From: Streptococcus mitis
GTDB taxonomy: Bacteria > Bacillota > Bacilli > Lactobacillales > Streptococcaceae
Length of the DNA: 64,000 nucleotides
Direction: 5' to 3'
Assembly (NCBI RefSeq): GCF_946190065.1
Contig: NZ_CAMHZD010000012.1
Span: 1-64,000, forward strand
In this document: positions 53,230-62,686 of the stretch, in pieces
How positions within the stretch are numbered: position 1 is the stretch's first letter
Layout of the letters: each line of letters opens with the position of its first letter
Made by a program: the position numbers and the translations under genes
Notes under the pieces: model-generated
Told to the model about the DNA's origin: nothing
The model's input: the letters and a program-made list of their open reading frames with translations, nothing else
Database searches by the model: none

Positions 53230-53278
53230 TTCATTCTAAATCCTTACCTATTCTCCCTAACTGTGCTATACTTAATTT

Positions 53279-53383
53279 ATACTCAATGAAAATTAAAGAG
53301 CAAACTAGGAAACTAGCCACAGGCTGTACTTGAGTACGGCAAGGCGACGTTGACGCGGTTTGAATTTGATTTTCGAAGAGTAT
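53279..53383 (+). repeat. Short BOX element (A-C, no boxB)
   Basis: This 105-bp element on the plus strand begins ATACTCAATGAAAATT and ends TTCGAAGAGTAT, joining boxA directly to boxC. It lies in the leader of the MBL hydrolase gene, after a TATACT -10 (53267-53272), so it is transcribed ahead of that gene. Confidence 0.88.
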
Positions 53384-53411
53384 TAGTGCATTCTTTGAGA
53401 TTGGAGCTAAC

Positions 53412-54041
53412 ATGAAAATCCATAAAACCGTGAATCCTGTTGCCTATGAAAATACCTATTACTTGGAAGGCGAAAAACACCTCATCGTGGTTGACCCTGG
53501 TAGCCATTGGGAAGCTATTCGTCAGACAATAGAAAACATCAACAAACCTATATGCGCTATTCTATTGACTCACGCCCATTATGACCATATCATGAGTCTG
53601 GACTTGGTTCGCGAAACTTTTGGCAATCCTCCTGTCTATATCGCAGAGAGTGAAGCCAGCTGGCTCTACACTCCTGTCGATAATCTCTCTGGGCTACCTC
53701 GCCACGATGATATGGCAGATGTGGTCGCAAAACCTGCAGAACACACCTTTGTCTTTCATGAAGAATACCAACTAGAGGAGTTTCGTTTCACTGTCTTGCC
53801 AACACCAGGTCACTCTATCGGTGGTGTTTCCCTAGTCTTTCCTGATGCCCACCTAGTCTTAACAGGAGATGCCCTATTCCGAGAAACTATTGGACGGACC
53901 GACCTTCCAACTGGTAGTACGGAGCAACTCCTTCATAGTATCCAGACTCAACTCTTTACCCTACCAAACTACGATGTCTATCCAGGACATGGTCCAGCTA
54001 CGACCATCGCTCACGAAAAGACCTTCAATCCTTTTTTCTAG
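53412..54041 (+). CDS. Metallo-beta-lactamase-fold hydrolase
   Basis: This 209-residue MBL hydrolase has THAHYDHI as the zinc motif (near residues 57-64), PTPGHSIGG, TGDALF and PGHGPATT. It resembles the glyoxalase II-like YcbL group, often thiolesterases; the substrate is unproven. It is cytosolic and monocistronic, with ribosome site TTGGAG, and is preceded by a BOX element in its leader. Confidence 0.87.
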   Translation: MKIHKTVNPVAYENTYYLEGEKHLIVVDPGSHWEAIRQTIENINKPICAILLTHAHYDHIMSLDLVRETFGNPPVYIAESEASWLYTPVDNLSGLPRHDDMADVVAKPAEHTFVFHEEYQLEEFRFTVLPTPGHSIGGVSLVFPDAHLVLTGDALFRETIGRTDLPTGSTEQLLHSIQTQLFTLPNYDVYPGHGPATTIAHEKTFNPFF

Positions 54042-54084
54042 TAATATGATGACAATTAAGTAAACTATCCAGCAAGTCTTTCCA

Positions 54085-54135
54085 TTATAAAAGGCATCCA
54101 ATCAAGTTTTCAGACCTGATTGGATGCCTTTTTCT
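54085..54135. terminator. Terminator between the MBL hydrolase and pepO
   Basis: AAAAGGCATCCAATCA and TGATTGGATGCCTTTT arms around a short loop form a strong stem with A/T runs on both sides. Confidence 0.9.
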
Positions 54136-54154
54136 GATTACTTGCTTCTTTGCA

Positions 54155-56047
54155 TTACCAAATAATCACGCGCTCTTCTGGTGAACGCCACATACCGTCG
54201 CCTTCTTTGACATCATATGTTGTAAAGAAATCATCGAAGTTTGGTACTTGTACATTGACACGGAGTTTGGCTGGCGCGTGCACATCAACGCTAGCCAAAA
54301 GTTTCATAAATTCTGGACGACCTTTCATGCGCCAGATGCGACCGAAGTTGTAGAAGAACTCTTCTGCTGAGAAGTCTGCTTCTCTCTTAGCTGCTTCAAG
54401 CGCTGCAGCGATTCCTCCCAAGTCAGCCACGTTCTCTGATACAGTCAATTTACCGTTGATGGTTGCTCCATAAGAATCCTGTCCATCAAATTGGTCAATA
54501 ACTTTTTGTGTTTTCTCCTTGAAGGCAGCATAGTCGCTCTCAGTCCACCAATCCTTGAGGCTACCATTTTCATCGAAGGAAGCTCCGTTGGTGTCAAAGG
54601 CGTGGGAAATTTCATGAGCAATAACCGCCCCAATACCACCGTAGTTAGCAGAAGATGACTGATGCAAGTCATAGAAAGGTGCCTGTAAAATGGCCGCTGG
54701 GAAGACAATCAAGTTCTTCTGTGGATTGTAGTAGGCATTGACCATATGAGCAGGCATGCCCCATTCCTTGTAATCTACAGGCTGGTTCCATTTGCTCCAA
54801 CTGTGTTTGATTTCCACACGCGCAAAGGCTAGAGCATTGTCAAAAAGACTAACATTTTCATCCACTACCTTGTCCTTGTAGCGTTCTGGCAATTCTTCTG
54901 GGTAACCGATATAAGGCTTGATGACATTGAGTTTGACGATGGCCTTGTCACGAGTTTCTGGAGTCAGCCAGTCATTTTTAGCCAAGCGTTCCTTATAGAC
55001 ATCAATCATAGTTGCCACTTTTTTCTCCACGTCTGCCTTGGCCTCTGGAGAGAATTTTTCATGGGCATACCAAAGACCTAAGGCTTGTTTGAAAGGACCT
55101 TGTGCTAGCTGGTAGGCTGCCTTGACCTTGTCTTTGGCTTCTGGAACCCCTGAAAGCGCACGGCTATAGGCACCTGACAAGACACGGATTTCTTCTGTTA
55201 AATAGCTGGTTGAGAGATTAACAACACTCAAAATTAAGGTTGCCTTGAGGAGAGGCCATGCCTCTTCACTATAGAATTGGTCTGCTGCTTGCCAGAAACG
55301 TTCCTCGTCTACGATAACCTTGTCTGGTACTTGTCCAAGAACGGCTTGGAAGAAGTCATCCAGAGGTAGGGCAGGCGCAAATTTCTTGAAATCTTCATAT
55401 GCATATGGATGGTAGAGTTTAGCACACTCTGAACTTTCTTCATTAGAGAGCACAACTGCCGCAACTCGGCGATCCAATTCAAGTCTTTTCTCTAGCAAGT
55501 CTTCAATTTCTGCATCAGAGAAATTATAAGCCTTGAGAAGTTTTGCGCTAGTTTCTTTCCAAAGAGTCAAGAGCTCTTCGCGCTGAGGATGGTCTTCTGC
55601 ATAGTAGGTCGTATCTGGCAGGATCGTACTTGGAGCACTGGCCCATAGAACATTGATTCTCGCATCCATAAAGTCTGGCGATACACCAAAAGGAAGGAAA
55701 TTAGGTTTTCCTGCAAGCTCAAACTCTGCTAGTTTAGCTGTAAAATCCGCAAAAGTCTCTAATTCTTGGAATTCTTTAAGAAGAGGTAAGACAGGTGTGA
55801 TACCGTCAGCTTCTCTCTTGTCAAAATCACGGACTAGGTGATGGTATTTGACAAAGTTTGCCAAGATAGCATCCTCAGGCACCTCTTCTCCTGCCAACCA
55901 CTTGTCTGTTGTCGCCAGCATCAGGTTTTCAATTTCCTGGTCTAAATCAACAAAACCTCCCGTTTGAGACTTATCTGCTGGGATTTCAGCTGTCTGTTGC
56001 CATTCCCCATTGATTGCATCATAAAAATCGTCTTGATAACGTGTCAT
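54155..56047 (-). CDS. pepO: Endopeptidase O (M13 family)
   Basis: This 630-residue neprilysin-like metallopeptidase has an N-terminal M13 domain, the zinc motif VIAHEISHAFD, the third ligand in ENVADLGG, and a C-terminal domain. It lacks a signal peptide, as in other streptococcal PepO proteins, which nevertheless reach the surface in pneumococcus. It cuts oligopeptides and host proteins. It is divergent from psaB, and the two share an A+T-rich control region. Confidence 0.95.
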   Translation of the reverse strand: MTRYQDDFYDAINGEWQQTAEIPADKSQTGGFVDLDQEIENLMLATTDKWLAGEEVPEDAILANFVKYHHLVRDFDKREADGITPVLPLLKEFQELETFADFTAKLAEFELAGKPNFLPFGVSPDFMDARINVLWASAPSTILPDTTYYAEDHPQREELLTLWKETSAKLLKAYNFSDAEIEDLLEKRLELDRRVAAVVLSNEESSECAKLYHPYAYEDFKKFAPALPLDDFFQAVLGQVPDKVIVDEERFWQAADQFYSEEAWPLLKATLILSVVNLSTSYLTEEIRVLSGAYSRALSGVPEAKDKVKAAYQLAQGPFKQALGLWYAHEKFSPEAKADVEKKVATMIDVYKERLAKNDWLTPETRDKAIVKLNVIKPYIGYPEELPERYKDKVVDENVSLFDNALAFARVEIKHSWSKWNQPVDYKEWGMPAHMVNAYYNPQKNLIVFPAAILQAPFYDLHQSSSANYGGIGAVIAHEISHAFDTNGASFDENGSLKDWWTESDYAAFKEKTQKVIDQFDGQDSYGATINGKLTVSENVADLGGIAAALEAAKREADFSAEEFFYNFGRIWRMKGRPEFMKLLASVDVHAPAKLRVNVQVPNFDDFFTTYDVKEGDGMWRSPEERVIIW

Positions 56048-56165
56048 CTTGTTCTCGCTTTCATTTTTTTAAGTTATTGCTAGCTTAACAAAAATTGCTT
56101 GGGAATGCAATTAAAAATGAACTTTCCTTTTCCATCATTTTTCAGTTATTATTTTAATTTTTTCA

Positions 56166-56203
56166 AAAATTAACTTGACTTAATTTTTTTTTTAATGTAT
56201 ATT
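56166..56203 (+). promoter_or_regulatory. psaBCA promoter with PsaR operator
   Basis: TTGACT (56175-56180), a 17-bp spacer and TATATT (56198-56203). The AAAATTAACTTGACTTAATT sequence (56166-56185) is the interrupted palindrome that I recall as the pneumococcal PsaR site; it overlaps the -35. The psaR gene is at 47.1 kb. Confidence 0.82.
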
Positions 56204-56227
56204 AAGAGACAGGAGGAATACAAGTTT

Positions 56228-56950
56228 ATGATACGTATCGAAAACCTCAGTGTCTCCTACAAAGAAACGTTGGCACTTAAGGATATTTCACTAGTGCTCC
56301 AAGGACCAACAATTACCGGTATCATTGGTCCGAACGGTGCTGGAAAATCAACATTATTAAAAGGTATGCTGGGAATTATCCAACATCAAGGTCAGGCATT
56401 TCTCGATGACAAGGAAGTTAAAAAATCCTTACACCGAATTGCCTATGTCGAACAAAAAATCAATATCGACTACAACTTTCCCATCAAGGTCAAGGAGTGC
56501 GTCTCGTTAGGACTCTTTCCTTCTATCCCTCTCTTTCGCAGTTTAAACGCTAAACATTGGAAGAAAGTGCAAGAAGCCCTTGAAATCGTCGGCCTAGCTG
56601 ACTACGCAGAACGTCAAATCAGTCAACTATCTGGAGGTCAGTTCCAGCGGGTTTTGATTGCCAGATGTTTGGTGCAGGAAGCCGACTATATCCTCTTGGA
56701 TGAACCCTTTGTTGGGATTGACTCTGTCAGTGAGGAAATCATCATGAATACGCTGAGAGATTTGAAAAAAGCTGGGAAGACGGTTCTCATCGTCCACCAC
56801 GACCTCAGCAAGGTTCCCCACTACTTCGATCAAGTCTTGCTTGTCAATCGAGAAGTGATTGCCTTTGGTCCAACCAAAGAAACCTTTACCGAAGCCAATC
56901 TCAAAGAAGCTTACGGTAATCGACTCTTTTTCAATGGAGGTGACCTATGA
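56228..56950 (+). CDS. psaB: Manganese ABC transporter ATP-binding protein PsaB
   Basis: This 240-residue ATPase has Walker [14 protein letters not shown], signature [15 protein letters not shown], Walker [12 protein letters not shown] and switch His in VHHD. It powers manganese uptake through PsaC. The start is ATG 56228, after AGGAGG; the frame opens 11 codons earlier within the promoter. It overlaps psaC by 4 bases. Confidence 0.96.
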   Translation: MIRIENLSVSYKETLALKDISLVLQGPTITGIIGPNGAGKSTLLKGMLGIIQHQGQAFLDDKEVKKSLHRIAYVEQKINIDYNFPIKVKECVSLGLFPSIPLFRSLNAKHWKKVQEALEIVGLADYAERQISQLSGGQFQRVLIARCLVQEADYILLDEPFVGIDSVSEEIIMNTLRDLKKAGKTVLIVHHDLSKVPHYFDQVLLVNREVIAFGPTKETFTEANLKEAYGNRLFFNGGDL

Positions 56951-57795
56951 TTGCAGAATTTATCGATGGATTGCAAAAATTCCATTTCTTACAAAATGCC
57001 TTGATAACAGCCATTGTCGTCGGGGTCGTAGCTGGAGCTGTGGGATGTTTCATCATTCTACGCGGGATGTCACTCATGGGAGATGCTATTTCACATGCTG
57101 TTTTGCCAGGTGTAGCCCTCTCCTTCATCTTGGGCCTTGACTTCTTTATCGGAGCCATTGTCTTTGGATTGCTAGCTGCTATCATTATTACCTACATCAA
57201 GGGAAACTCGATTATCAAAAGCGATACCGCCATCGGCATTACCTTTTCTTCTTTCTTAGCCCTCGGTATCATCTTGATTAGTGTCGCTAAAAGTTCTACT
57301 GACCTTTTCCATATCCTTTTTGGTAATATCCTGGCCGTCCAAGATACGGATATGTTTATTACTATGGGTGTTGGGGCAGTCATTCTCTTGTTAATCTGGA
57401 TTTTCTTCAAGCAACTCTTGATAACTTCCTTTGATGAACTCTTGGCTAAAGCCATGGGAATGCCTGTCAATTTCTATCACTACCTTCTCATGGTACTCCT
57501 GACTCTCGTGTCTGTGACAGCCATGCAAAGTGTCGGAACTATCCTGATTGTAGCCATGCTGATTACCCCAGCTGCAACTGCTTATCTATATGCTAATAGC
57601 CTGAAAAGTATGATTTTCCTTTCCTCAACCTTTGGAGCTACTGCTTCAGTTTTGGGACTCTTTATCGGTTATAGCTTTAACGTTGCGGCAGGTTCTAGTA
57701 TCGTGCTTACAGCCGCTAGTTTCTTTCTCATTAGCTTCTTTATCGCTCCAAAACAACGATATTTGAAACTGAAAAATAAACATTTGTTAAAATAA
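56947..57795 (+). CDS. psaC: Manganese ABC transporter permease PsaC
   Basis: This 282-residue permease of the ABC-3 family has about eight membrane helices and the family motifs [28 protein letters not shown] and [18 protein letters not shown]. It forms the channel with PsaB and takes Mn2+ from PsaA. It starts at ATG 56947 inside the psaB end, so translation is coupled. Confidence 0.96.
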   Translation: MIAEFIDGLQKFHFLQNALITAIVVGVVAGAVGCFIILRGMSLMGDAISHAVLPGVALSFILGLDFFIGAIVFGLLAAIIITYIKGNSIIKSDTAIGITFSSFLALGIILISVAKSSTDLFHILFGNILAVQDTDMFITMGVGAVILLLIWIFFKQLLITSFDELLAKAMGMPVNFYHYLLMVLLTLVSVTAMQSVGTILIVAMLITPAATAYLYANSLKSMIFLSSTFGATASVLGLFIGYSFNVAAGSSIVLTAASFFLISFFIAPKQRYLKLKNKHLLK

Positions 57796-57826
57796 GGGGT
57801 AAAGCCCCAATAAATTGGAGGATCTA

Positions 57827-58756
57827 ATGAAAAAATTAGGTACATTGTTCGTTCTTTTTCTTTCTGTCATTGCTCTTGTAGCATGTGCTAGCGGAAAAAA
57901 AGAGGCAGCTTCTGGTCAAAAACTAAAAGTTGTTGCCACAAACTCAATCATCGCTGATATTACTAAAAATATTGCTGGTGACAAGATTGATCTTCACAGT
58001 ATCGTTCCTGTTGGTCAAGATCCACACGAATACGAACCACTTCCTGAAGATGTCAAGAAAACATCTCAAGCTGATTTGATTTTCTATAACGGTATCAACC
58101 TTGAAACAGGTGGCAATGCTTGGTTTACAAAATTGGTAGAAAATGCCAAGAAAACTGAAAACAAAGACTACTTTGCAGTCAGCGAAGGCGTTGATGTTAT
58201 CTATCTTGAAGGCCAAAACGAAAAAGGCAAAGAAGACCCACACGCTTGGCTTAACCTTGAAAACGGTATGATTTTTGCTAAAAACATCGCAAAACAATTG
58301 AGCGCTAAAGACCCTAGCAACAAGGAATTCTACGAAAAAAATCTCAAAGAATATACTGATAAGTTAGACAAACTTGACAAGGAAGCTAAGGAGAAATTTA
58401 ACAACATCCCTGCTGAGAAAAAACTCATCGTAACCAGCGAAGGATGCTTCAAATACTTCTCTAAAGCCTACGGTGTCCCAAGTGCCTACATCTGGGAAAT
58501 CAACACTGAAGAAGAAGGAACACCTGACCAAATCAAGACCTTGGTTGAAAAACTTCGCCAAACAAAAACTCCTTCACTCTTTGTAGAATCAAGTGTGGAT
58601 GACCGTCCAATGAAGACTGTTTCACAAGACACAAACATCCCAATCTACGCACAAATCTTTACTGACTCTATCGCAGAACAAGGTAAAGAAGGCGACAGCT
58701 ACTACAACATGATGAAATACAACCTTGACAAGATTGCTGAAGGATTGGCAAAATAA
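57827..58756 (+). CDS. psaA: Manganese-binding lipoprotein PsaA
   Basis: This 309-residue lipoprotein has the lipobox LVAC with Cys at 20 and the metal ligands H67 (DPHEYE), His in [10 protein letters not shown], Glu in TSEG and Asp in the late FTDSIA. ATG 57827 is used, after GGAGG; an in-frame TTG four codons upstream is ignored. Residue 206 or so is Cys (SEGCFKYF) where pneumococcus has Ala, a change seen in mitis-group and parasanguinis homologues. It binds Mn2+ for PsaBC. Confidence 0.96.
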   Translation: MKKLGTLFVLFLSVIALVACASGKKEAASGQKLKVVATNSIIADITKNIAGDKIDLHSIVPVGQDPHEYEPLPEDVKKTSQADLIFYNGINLETGGNAWFTKLVENAKKTENKDYFAVSEGVDVIYLEGQNEKGKEDPHAWLNLENGMIFAKNIAKQLSAKDPSNKEFYEKNLKEYTDKLDKLDKEAKEKFNNIPAEKKLIVTSEGCFKYFSKAYGVPSAYIWEINTEEEGTPDQIKTLVEKLRQTKTPSLFVESSVDDRPMKTVSQDTNIPIYAQIFTDSIAEQGKEGDSYYNMMKYNLDKIAEGLAK

Positions 58757-58878
58757 TCCTCTGAAAAACGTCATTCTTTTCCGAATTGACGTTTTTTCTA
58801 TGCCCACATTTCCAGTCAAATCATTGGAAAATTCTGACCGTTTTAGCTAAAATGGAAGAAAAAAGATTGGAGTATCTT

Positions 58879-59370
58879 ATGGTAACTTTTCTCGGAAATC
58901 CTGTAAGCTTTACAGGTAGACAACTACAAATCGGCGACAAGGCACTTGATTTTTCTCTCACTACAACAGACCTTTCTAAAAAATCTCTGGCTGATTTTGA
59001 TGGCAAGAAAAAAGTCTTGAGTGTCGTGCCTTCTATCGATACAGGTATCTGCTCAACTCAAACGCGTCGTTTTAATGAAGAACTGGCTGGACTGGACAAC
59101 ACGGTCGTATTGACTGTTTCCATGGACCTACCCTTTGCCCAAAAACGTTGGTGTGGTGCTGAGGGAATTGAAAATGCCATCATGCTCTCAGACTATTTCG
59201 ACCATTCCTTTGGACGTGATTACGCCCTCTTAATCAATGAGTGGCACCTATTGGCACGCGCAGTCTTTGTCCTCGATACTGACAATACTATTCGCTACGT
59301 TGAATACGTGGACAATATCAATTCTGAACCAAACTTCGAAGCCGCAATTGCAGCTGCTAAAGCCCTATAG
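58879..59370 (+). CDS. tpx: Thiol peroxidase
   Basis: This 163-residue 2-Cys peroxiredoxin (also called PsaD) has the peroxidatic Cys in [15 protein letters not shown] and the resolving Cys in KRWCGAEG. It removes peroxides with thioredoxin. ATG 58879 (MVTFLGNPV) is 6 nt after GGAG; the longer frame from 58786 is not supported. It follows psaA by 122 nt and may have its own TAAAATGG-type signals. Confidence 0.95.
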   Translation: MVTFLGNPVSFTGRQLQIGDKALDFSLTTTDLSKKSLADFDGKKKVLSVVPSIDTGICSTQTRRFNEELAGLDNTVVLTVSMDLPFAQKRWCGAEGIENAIMLSDYFDHSFGRDYALLINEWHLLARAVFVLDTDNTIRYVEYVDNINSEPNFEAAIAAAKAL

Positions 59371-59426
59371 AAAAAATCCTCTGTCACAAAGAGTTCCCTA
59401 CTCTTTGAAACGGAGGATTTTTCTTA
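59371..59426 (+). terminator. tpx terminator
   Basis: AAAAATCCTC and GAGGATTTTT arms with an inner CAAAGAGT/ACTCTTTG stem are followed by CTTATT. Confidence 0.92.
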
Positions 59427-59441
59427 TTCTTTAATTATTGT

Positions 59442-59827
59442 TTATTTTGAAATGAATCCTTCAAAATCTTTTAGTTGAAAATTATATTTTTCAGTGAGTA
59501 ACACATTATCCACTGCAACATCTTCTCCCAATGGGTAAATATTTCTTTTGAAACGGTTGTAGGAGGAAAATCTCTCCTACACTATTATTGATTCTGAGAG
59601 AAAATTGCAAAATATCATCTACCAAACTTTCAATTATTAAGATTTTTTACAGTTTATCTGAATTAGAATCGCAAGGCTTCTCAATAATATAATTGTCGAA
59701 TTTTTTCAATCTAACTTCCTCTCCACTATTTCTTCCTTTATCAAGAAAAAGTTACCTCAATATTAATAAAGTACAATTCTAAATTAACTCCAATTATTGA
59801 TTCATGATAATATTTCAGTAACTCATC
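59442..59827 (-). pseudogene. Decayed gene downstream of the bacteriocin-type ABC ATPase
   Basis: On the minus strand coding-like sequence runs from 59827 to a TAA at 59442 in three pieces: DELLKYYHESIIGVNL and onward to a TGA; a shifted frame with LKKFDNYIIEKPC, an in-frame TAA and then KILIIESLVDDIL; and after another shift near TTTTCC, YPLGEDVAVDNV to FEGFISK. One nonsense codon and two frameshifts rejoin it into one plausible protein of about 125 residues. I do not recognise the family; the place suggests an immunity or accessory gene of the bacteriocin operon. It begins 23 nt after the ATPase stop. Confidence 0.6.
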
Positions 59828-59849
59828 GTGCAATTAAAAACAAGGATTT

Positions 59850-60482
59850 TTATTTCAGACGATCCATCGTGAACACTTCATCAGCCATCTCCCAAATTGC
59901 CGGATTATGTGTTGCGATAATGATTAGCCTATTATCATCTCGAAGAGATAGCAAAATCTCCATAATCAACTGAGAGGTTGCTGGGTCTATTGAAGCTGTT
60001 GGCTCATCTGCCAGAATAAAGGGTGGATTCTTTAAGATAACTTTTGCCAAGGCAACCCGTTGCGATTCTCCGCCCGATAACTCAAAGATGCGCTTATCTA
60101 GGTCAAGATAAGCCAGGCCGACCTGTTCTAAAGCCTGCTTTTGCCTCAACCGCTGTTCCGACCGACTCAACTTTTGACCAATGAGACCTAGCTTAAGGTT
60201 TTCTTCAATACTTTGGTTTTCAATTAAGCCAAAGTTCTGGAAGAGGTAGCCCAATTCGTGACGGAAAAAATCACTCGATTTATAATTGGCCAAGTCTTTA
60301 CCTCGGTAAAAAATCGTCCCATCATAAGATTCTAATTTCCCAATCATGTTCATCAAGGTTGTTTTTCCGCTACCACTTGAACCAATTAAGGCATAGACTT
60401 TTCCAGTCTCAAATGTCATTGAAAGATTCGAAAATAACTCTCGTTCTCCAAAAGATTTACTCACCTGTTTAAGTTCAATCAT
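59850..60482 (-). CDS. Bacteriocin-type ABC exporter ATP-binding protein
   Basis: This 210-residue ATPase of the lactococcin-972/putative-bacteriocin-export group has Walker A GSSGSGKTTLMNMIG, signature LSGGESQRVALAKVIL, Walker B FILADEPTASIDP and switch His in IIATHN. It is encoded one base after its membrane partner, so both are coupled. It could move a bacteriocin or protect against one. Confidence 0.85.
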   Translation of the reverse strand: MIELKQVSKSFGERELFSNLSMTFETGKVYALIGSSGSGKTTLMNMIGKLESYDGTIFYRGKDLANYKSSDFFRHELGYLFQNFGLIENQSIEENLKLGLIGQKLSRSEQRLRQKQALEQVGLAYLDLDKRIFELSGGESQRVALAKVILKNPPFILADEPTASIDPATSQLIMEILLSLRDDNRLIIIATHNPAIWEMADEVFTMDRLK

Positions 60483-60483
60483 A

Positions 60484-62499
60484 TTAACCTCCCTTCAAAA
60501 CAAGCATGGACATCTTGTTTTCTTTCTGCATTTGGACATGTAACTGTAAAAGAGATAGACCAGTAAAGAGTAACGAGACTAAGAAAGCAACTACTATCTC
60601 TACCATAAGAAATACACTCGCAACAAATCCCAGTAAAAACACACCCAGTTGAGCAAAGAGATAAGTGCGATGGATTTCTAAGAACCTGAGACCTGCAATG
60701 CGTTTGATAAAAATGGCACGTCTAAATTCTTCAAAGTAGAGCCTATTCATAGTGTTAAACAACAAGATTGAAGTTGCAATCCCAAGCACAGCTCCTGCTA
60801 GCATTACCCAACGTTCCCTCTGGATATTATCCAATAATGTGATGTAGTTGTGGTAACCTGTTTGCATTTCTGAGACCCAATTTTCAATGCCTTGTCTCTG
60901 GATAAGCTCCTGGGCATCAGACAATTGATTAAAGAGAACGTAGTTCTGTACTGCGTCTACCCAAAACAAAATGGACTGTGGACCAGTTGATTGGGGTGTT
61001 ATAACAATGATGATTGGATCTTTCAAAAACTGCTGGTAAGAAATAGGGGTCGTATTATACACAAATCGATCCTGACCTGATTCCAAATAACCTACCGTAG
61101 CAGTCATTTGCTGTCGTTCATCTCGACTAGACATGCGACTGGTTAAGTCGTCTTCAAAAACAGATTTATAATGTTCTTCCTCTGAACGGAGGTGTTCAGG
61201 CAGCAATAAGACAAACTCCCCTACATCAAGGTGATTCATCTTTTGCTCAATAGTTGTATCTACAGGAATGTTTTGACGCTCCAAGTATTGCGGTGTGACG
61301 ATAAGGACATTGCCATTCGGGCTGTAATCGTGCCATTCTGTAGAGGTTGCCAAGTTTTTGGAGGAAGCCATGCCATTTTGCAAAGTACGGTCAATTAACT
61401 GGTGTCTAGATAAGAAAGCCTTTTGTTCTGAAACAGCCAGATCCATCAATTGATACCAAGTTCTGAGTTTCATTTGAGCTTGTTCATCAAAACCAGGACT
61501 CGTTCCTTCACGGCTGATTGATAGGGTAATCAGTTGCCTTTCCTGGCTCCAAGCCTCTTGTCCAATCCGATGCTGTTGCCAGGCTTGGGAATACTTTAAG
61601 CTACTCCCTATTCCCAGCGTTACAATAATAATCGCTAATAGTTGACCGATTAAAATCAAACTAATGATTCCTCTGACAGGCACTTGCCCTTTTATAATCT
61701 GCATCAGGTGTATCTTTTTTATTCCAACTGCGAAGAGTTGAGCGAAAAACAGGGAGATCGACAACAAGATGAGATTATAACTGAGCAAGCCTTCTCCTAT
61801 GGTCATTAGGGATTGCGTTGGAAGCGACAGAATTTTTTGCATAAGAATGGCGAGCACGCCAGCTAAACTGAAACCAACAACTATCCCTTTCAAATCCTCA
61901 CCAACTGGTCTAAGGAAAATGGACCACCGTTTCTCTCCTGAAATGAGGCGAATGCCCGACGACCGTAATTGGCTAATTTGACTAATTAAAGTCAGTGCTC
62001 CAAAGGTTAAGATGAAAATCAATAGACTGATTAACTGAAATCCGTTACTAAAGATAGCCATTAACGTAGATAGTTTAGATGGAATTGTCAGGTGCATATT
62101 AGTCAAACCAAGTTGACTTAGCTCCTCTCTTAGCAAGTGAATATCTAGGTTTCCATCGAATACAAAATAGTTTGTTTCAACACTACTACTTTGAGCATCT
62201 TCTAGATTTTTTTCCTGAAGCCCATCAGGCAACTTTCCGTCCCCAAAGGTCGTATAAGAAAAAACTGTAGTACCTTCTGAGTTAGGATCTTGGTGTTGAA
62301 TCGCAATAAAGCTATCCGTTTCTTCTGCTAGTTTTTCCAAGCGTGTAGCAACATGCTGAAAAGTTGTTTCAGGGGAAGAATCACGTACAACAACGTTGGG
62401 GTAATAATGGGAGACATATGTATCAGTCCAAATGGTAAATACCCAAACAAAGAACAAACTAGCAAGCAGGTTGGATATGAGTATAAATAATTTTTTCAT
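60484..62499 (-). CDS. Bacteriocin-associated seven-helix membrane protein (immunity/export permease)
   Basis: This 671-residue protein has an N-terminal helix (about 5-25), a luminal domain, four helices in the middle (about 150-300), a large extracellular domain (about 310-550), and three C-terminal helices in FtsX style (VMLAGAVLGIATSILLFNTM, HRTYLFAQLGVFLLGF). It fits the TIGR01654-type bacteriocin-associated integral membrane protein. With the ATPase it is a bacteriocin transport unit, often found with lactococcin-972-like peptides. No such intact peptide is present next to it. Confidence 0.78.
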   Translation of the reverse strand: MKKLFILISNLLASLFFVWVFTIWTDTYVSHYYPNVVVRDSSPETTFQHVATRLEKLAEETDSFIAIQHQDPNSEGTTVFSYTTFGDGKLPDGLQEKNLEDAQSSSVETNYFVFDGNLDIHLLREELSQLGLTNMHLTIPSKLSTLMAIFSNGFQLISLLIFILTFGALTLISQISQLRSSGIRLISGEKRWSIFLRPVGEDLKGIVVGFSLAGVLAILMQKILSLPTQSLMTIGEGLLSYNLILLSISLFFAQLFAVGIKKIHLMQIIKGQVPVRGIISLILIGQLLAIIIVTLGIGSSLKYSQAWQQHRIGQEAWSQERQLITLSISREGTSPGFDEQAQMKLRTWYQLMDLAVSEQKAFLSRHQLIDRTLQNGMASSKNLATSTEWHDYSPNGNVLIVTPQYLERQNIPVDTTIEQKMNHLDVGEFVLLLPEHLRSEEEHYKSVFEDDLTSRMSSRDERQQMTATVGYLESGQDRFVYNTTPISYQQFLKDPIIIVITPQSTGPQSILFWVDAVQNYVLFNQLSDAQELIQRQGIENWVSEMQTGYHNYITLLDNIQRERWVMLAGAVLGIATSILLFNTMNRLYFEEFRRAIFIKRIAGLRFLEIHRTYLFAQLGVFLLGFVASVFLMVEIVVAFLVSLLFTGLSLLQLHVQMQKENKMSMLVLKGG

Positions 62500-62520
62500 A
62501 GGGCATTCCTTATTCTAAAA

Positions 62521-62545
62521 CAGAGGGCAGAAATATCCCTGCTCT
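62521..62545 (-). terminator. Partial hairpin between the tiny peptide ORF and the permease gene
   Basis: On the minus strand AGAG...GGG and CCC...CT arms form an imperfect stem before TTTT. It could attenuate the operon so that the peptide is made in excess. Confidence 0.35.
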
Positions 62546-62601
62546 CTATAAACTAACAAGCTTACTAAACTATTGATAAAAGAATCTTCTTCAATTATTC
62601 T

Positions 62602-62634
62602 CTACCATCCCGCATCAAATCTAAATTTTAACAT
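62602..62634 (-). CDS. Tiny peptide ORF (10 residues) at the head of the bacteriocin operon
   Basis: ATG 62634, 7 nt after AGAGGAG, opens MLKFRFDAGW and then TAG. Promoter-like TATAAT (62663-62658) precedes it by about 24 nt. The frame stays open after the TAG for 28 more codons to a stop at 62515, so this could be either a real minimal peptide (signal or precursor) or a longer 39-residue peptide gene with a nonsense mutation. It is the only translated candidate between the promoter and the transporter. Confidence 0.4.
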   Translation of the reverse strand: MLKFRFDAGW

Positions 62635-62657
62635 ATTATTACTCCTCTAAATGAAAT

Positions 62658-62686
62658 ATTATAAAATGAGCAAAATGCAACTACAT
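62658..62686 (-). promoter_or_regulatory. Promoter of the bacteriocin operon with ATGCA/TACAT palindrome
   Basis: TATAAT at 62663-62658 on the minus strand; the -35 position (62686-62681) is ATGTAG and is part of a palindrome, ATGTA and TGCAT arms with a 2-bp centre, at 62675-62686. The arms match the half-sites of PlcR-type boxes (ATGNA...TNCAT) though the spacing is shorter. The divergent regulator is a plausible binder. Confidence 0.45.

Noticed and set aside
62602-62634. Lactococcin 972-type bacteriocin gene
   Set aside because: The family length (about 90-100 residues with a signal peptide) and mature motifs are absent; only a tiny ORF and a remnant were found.
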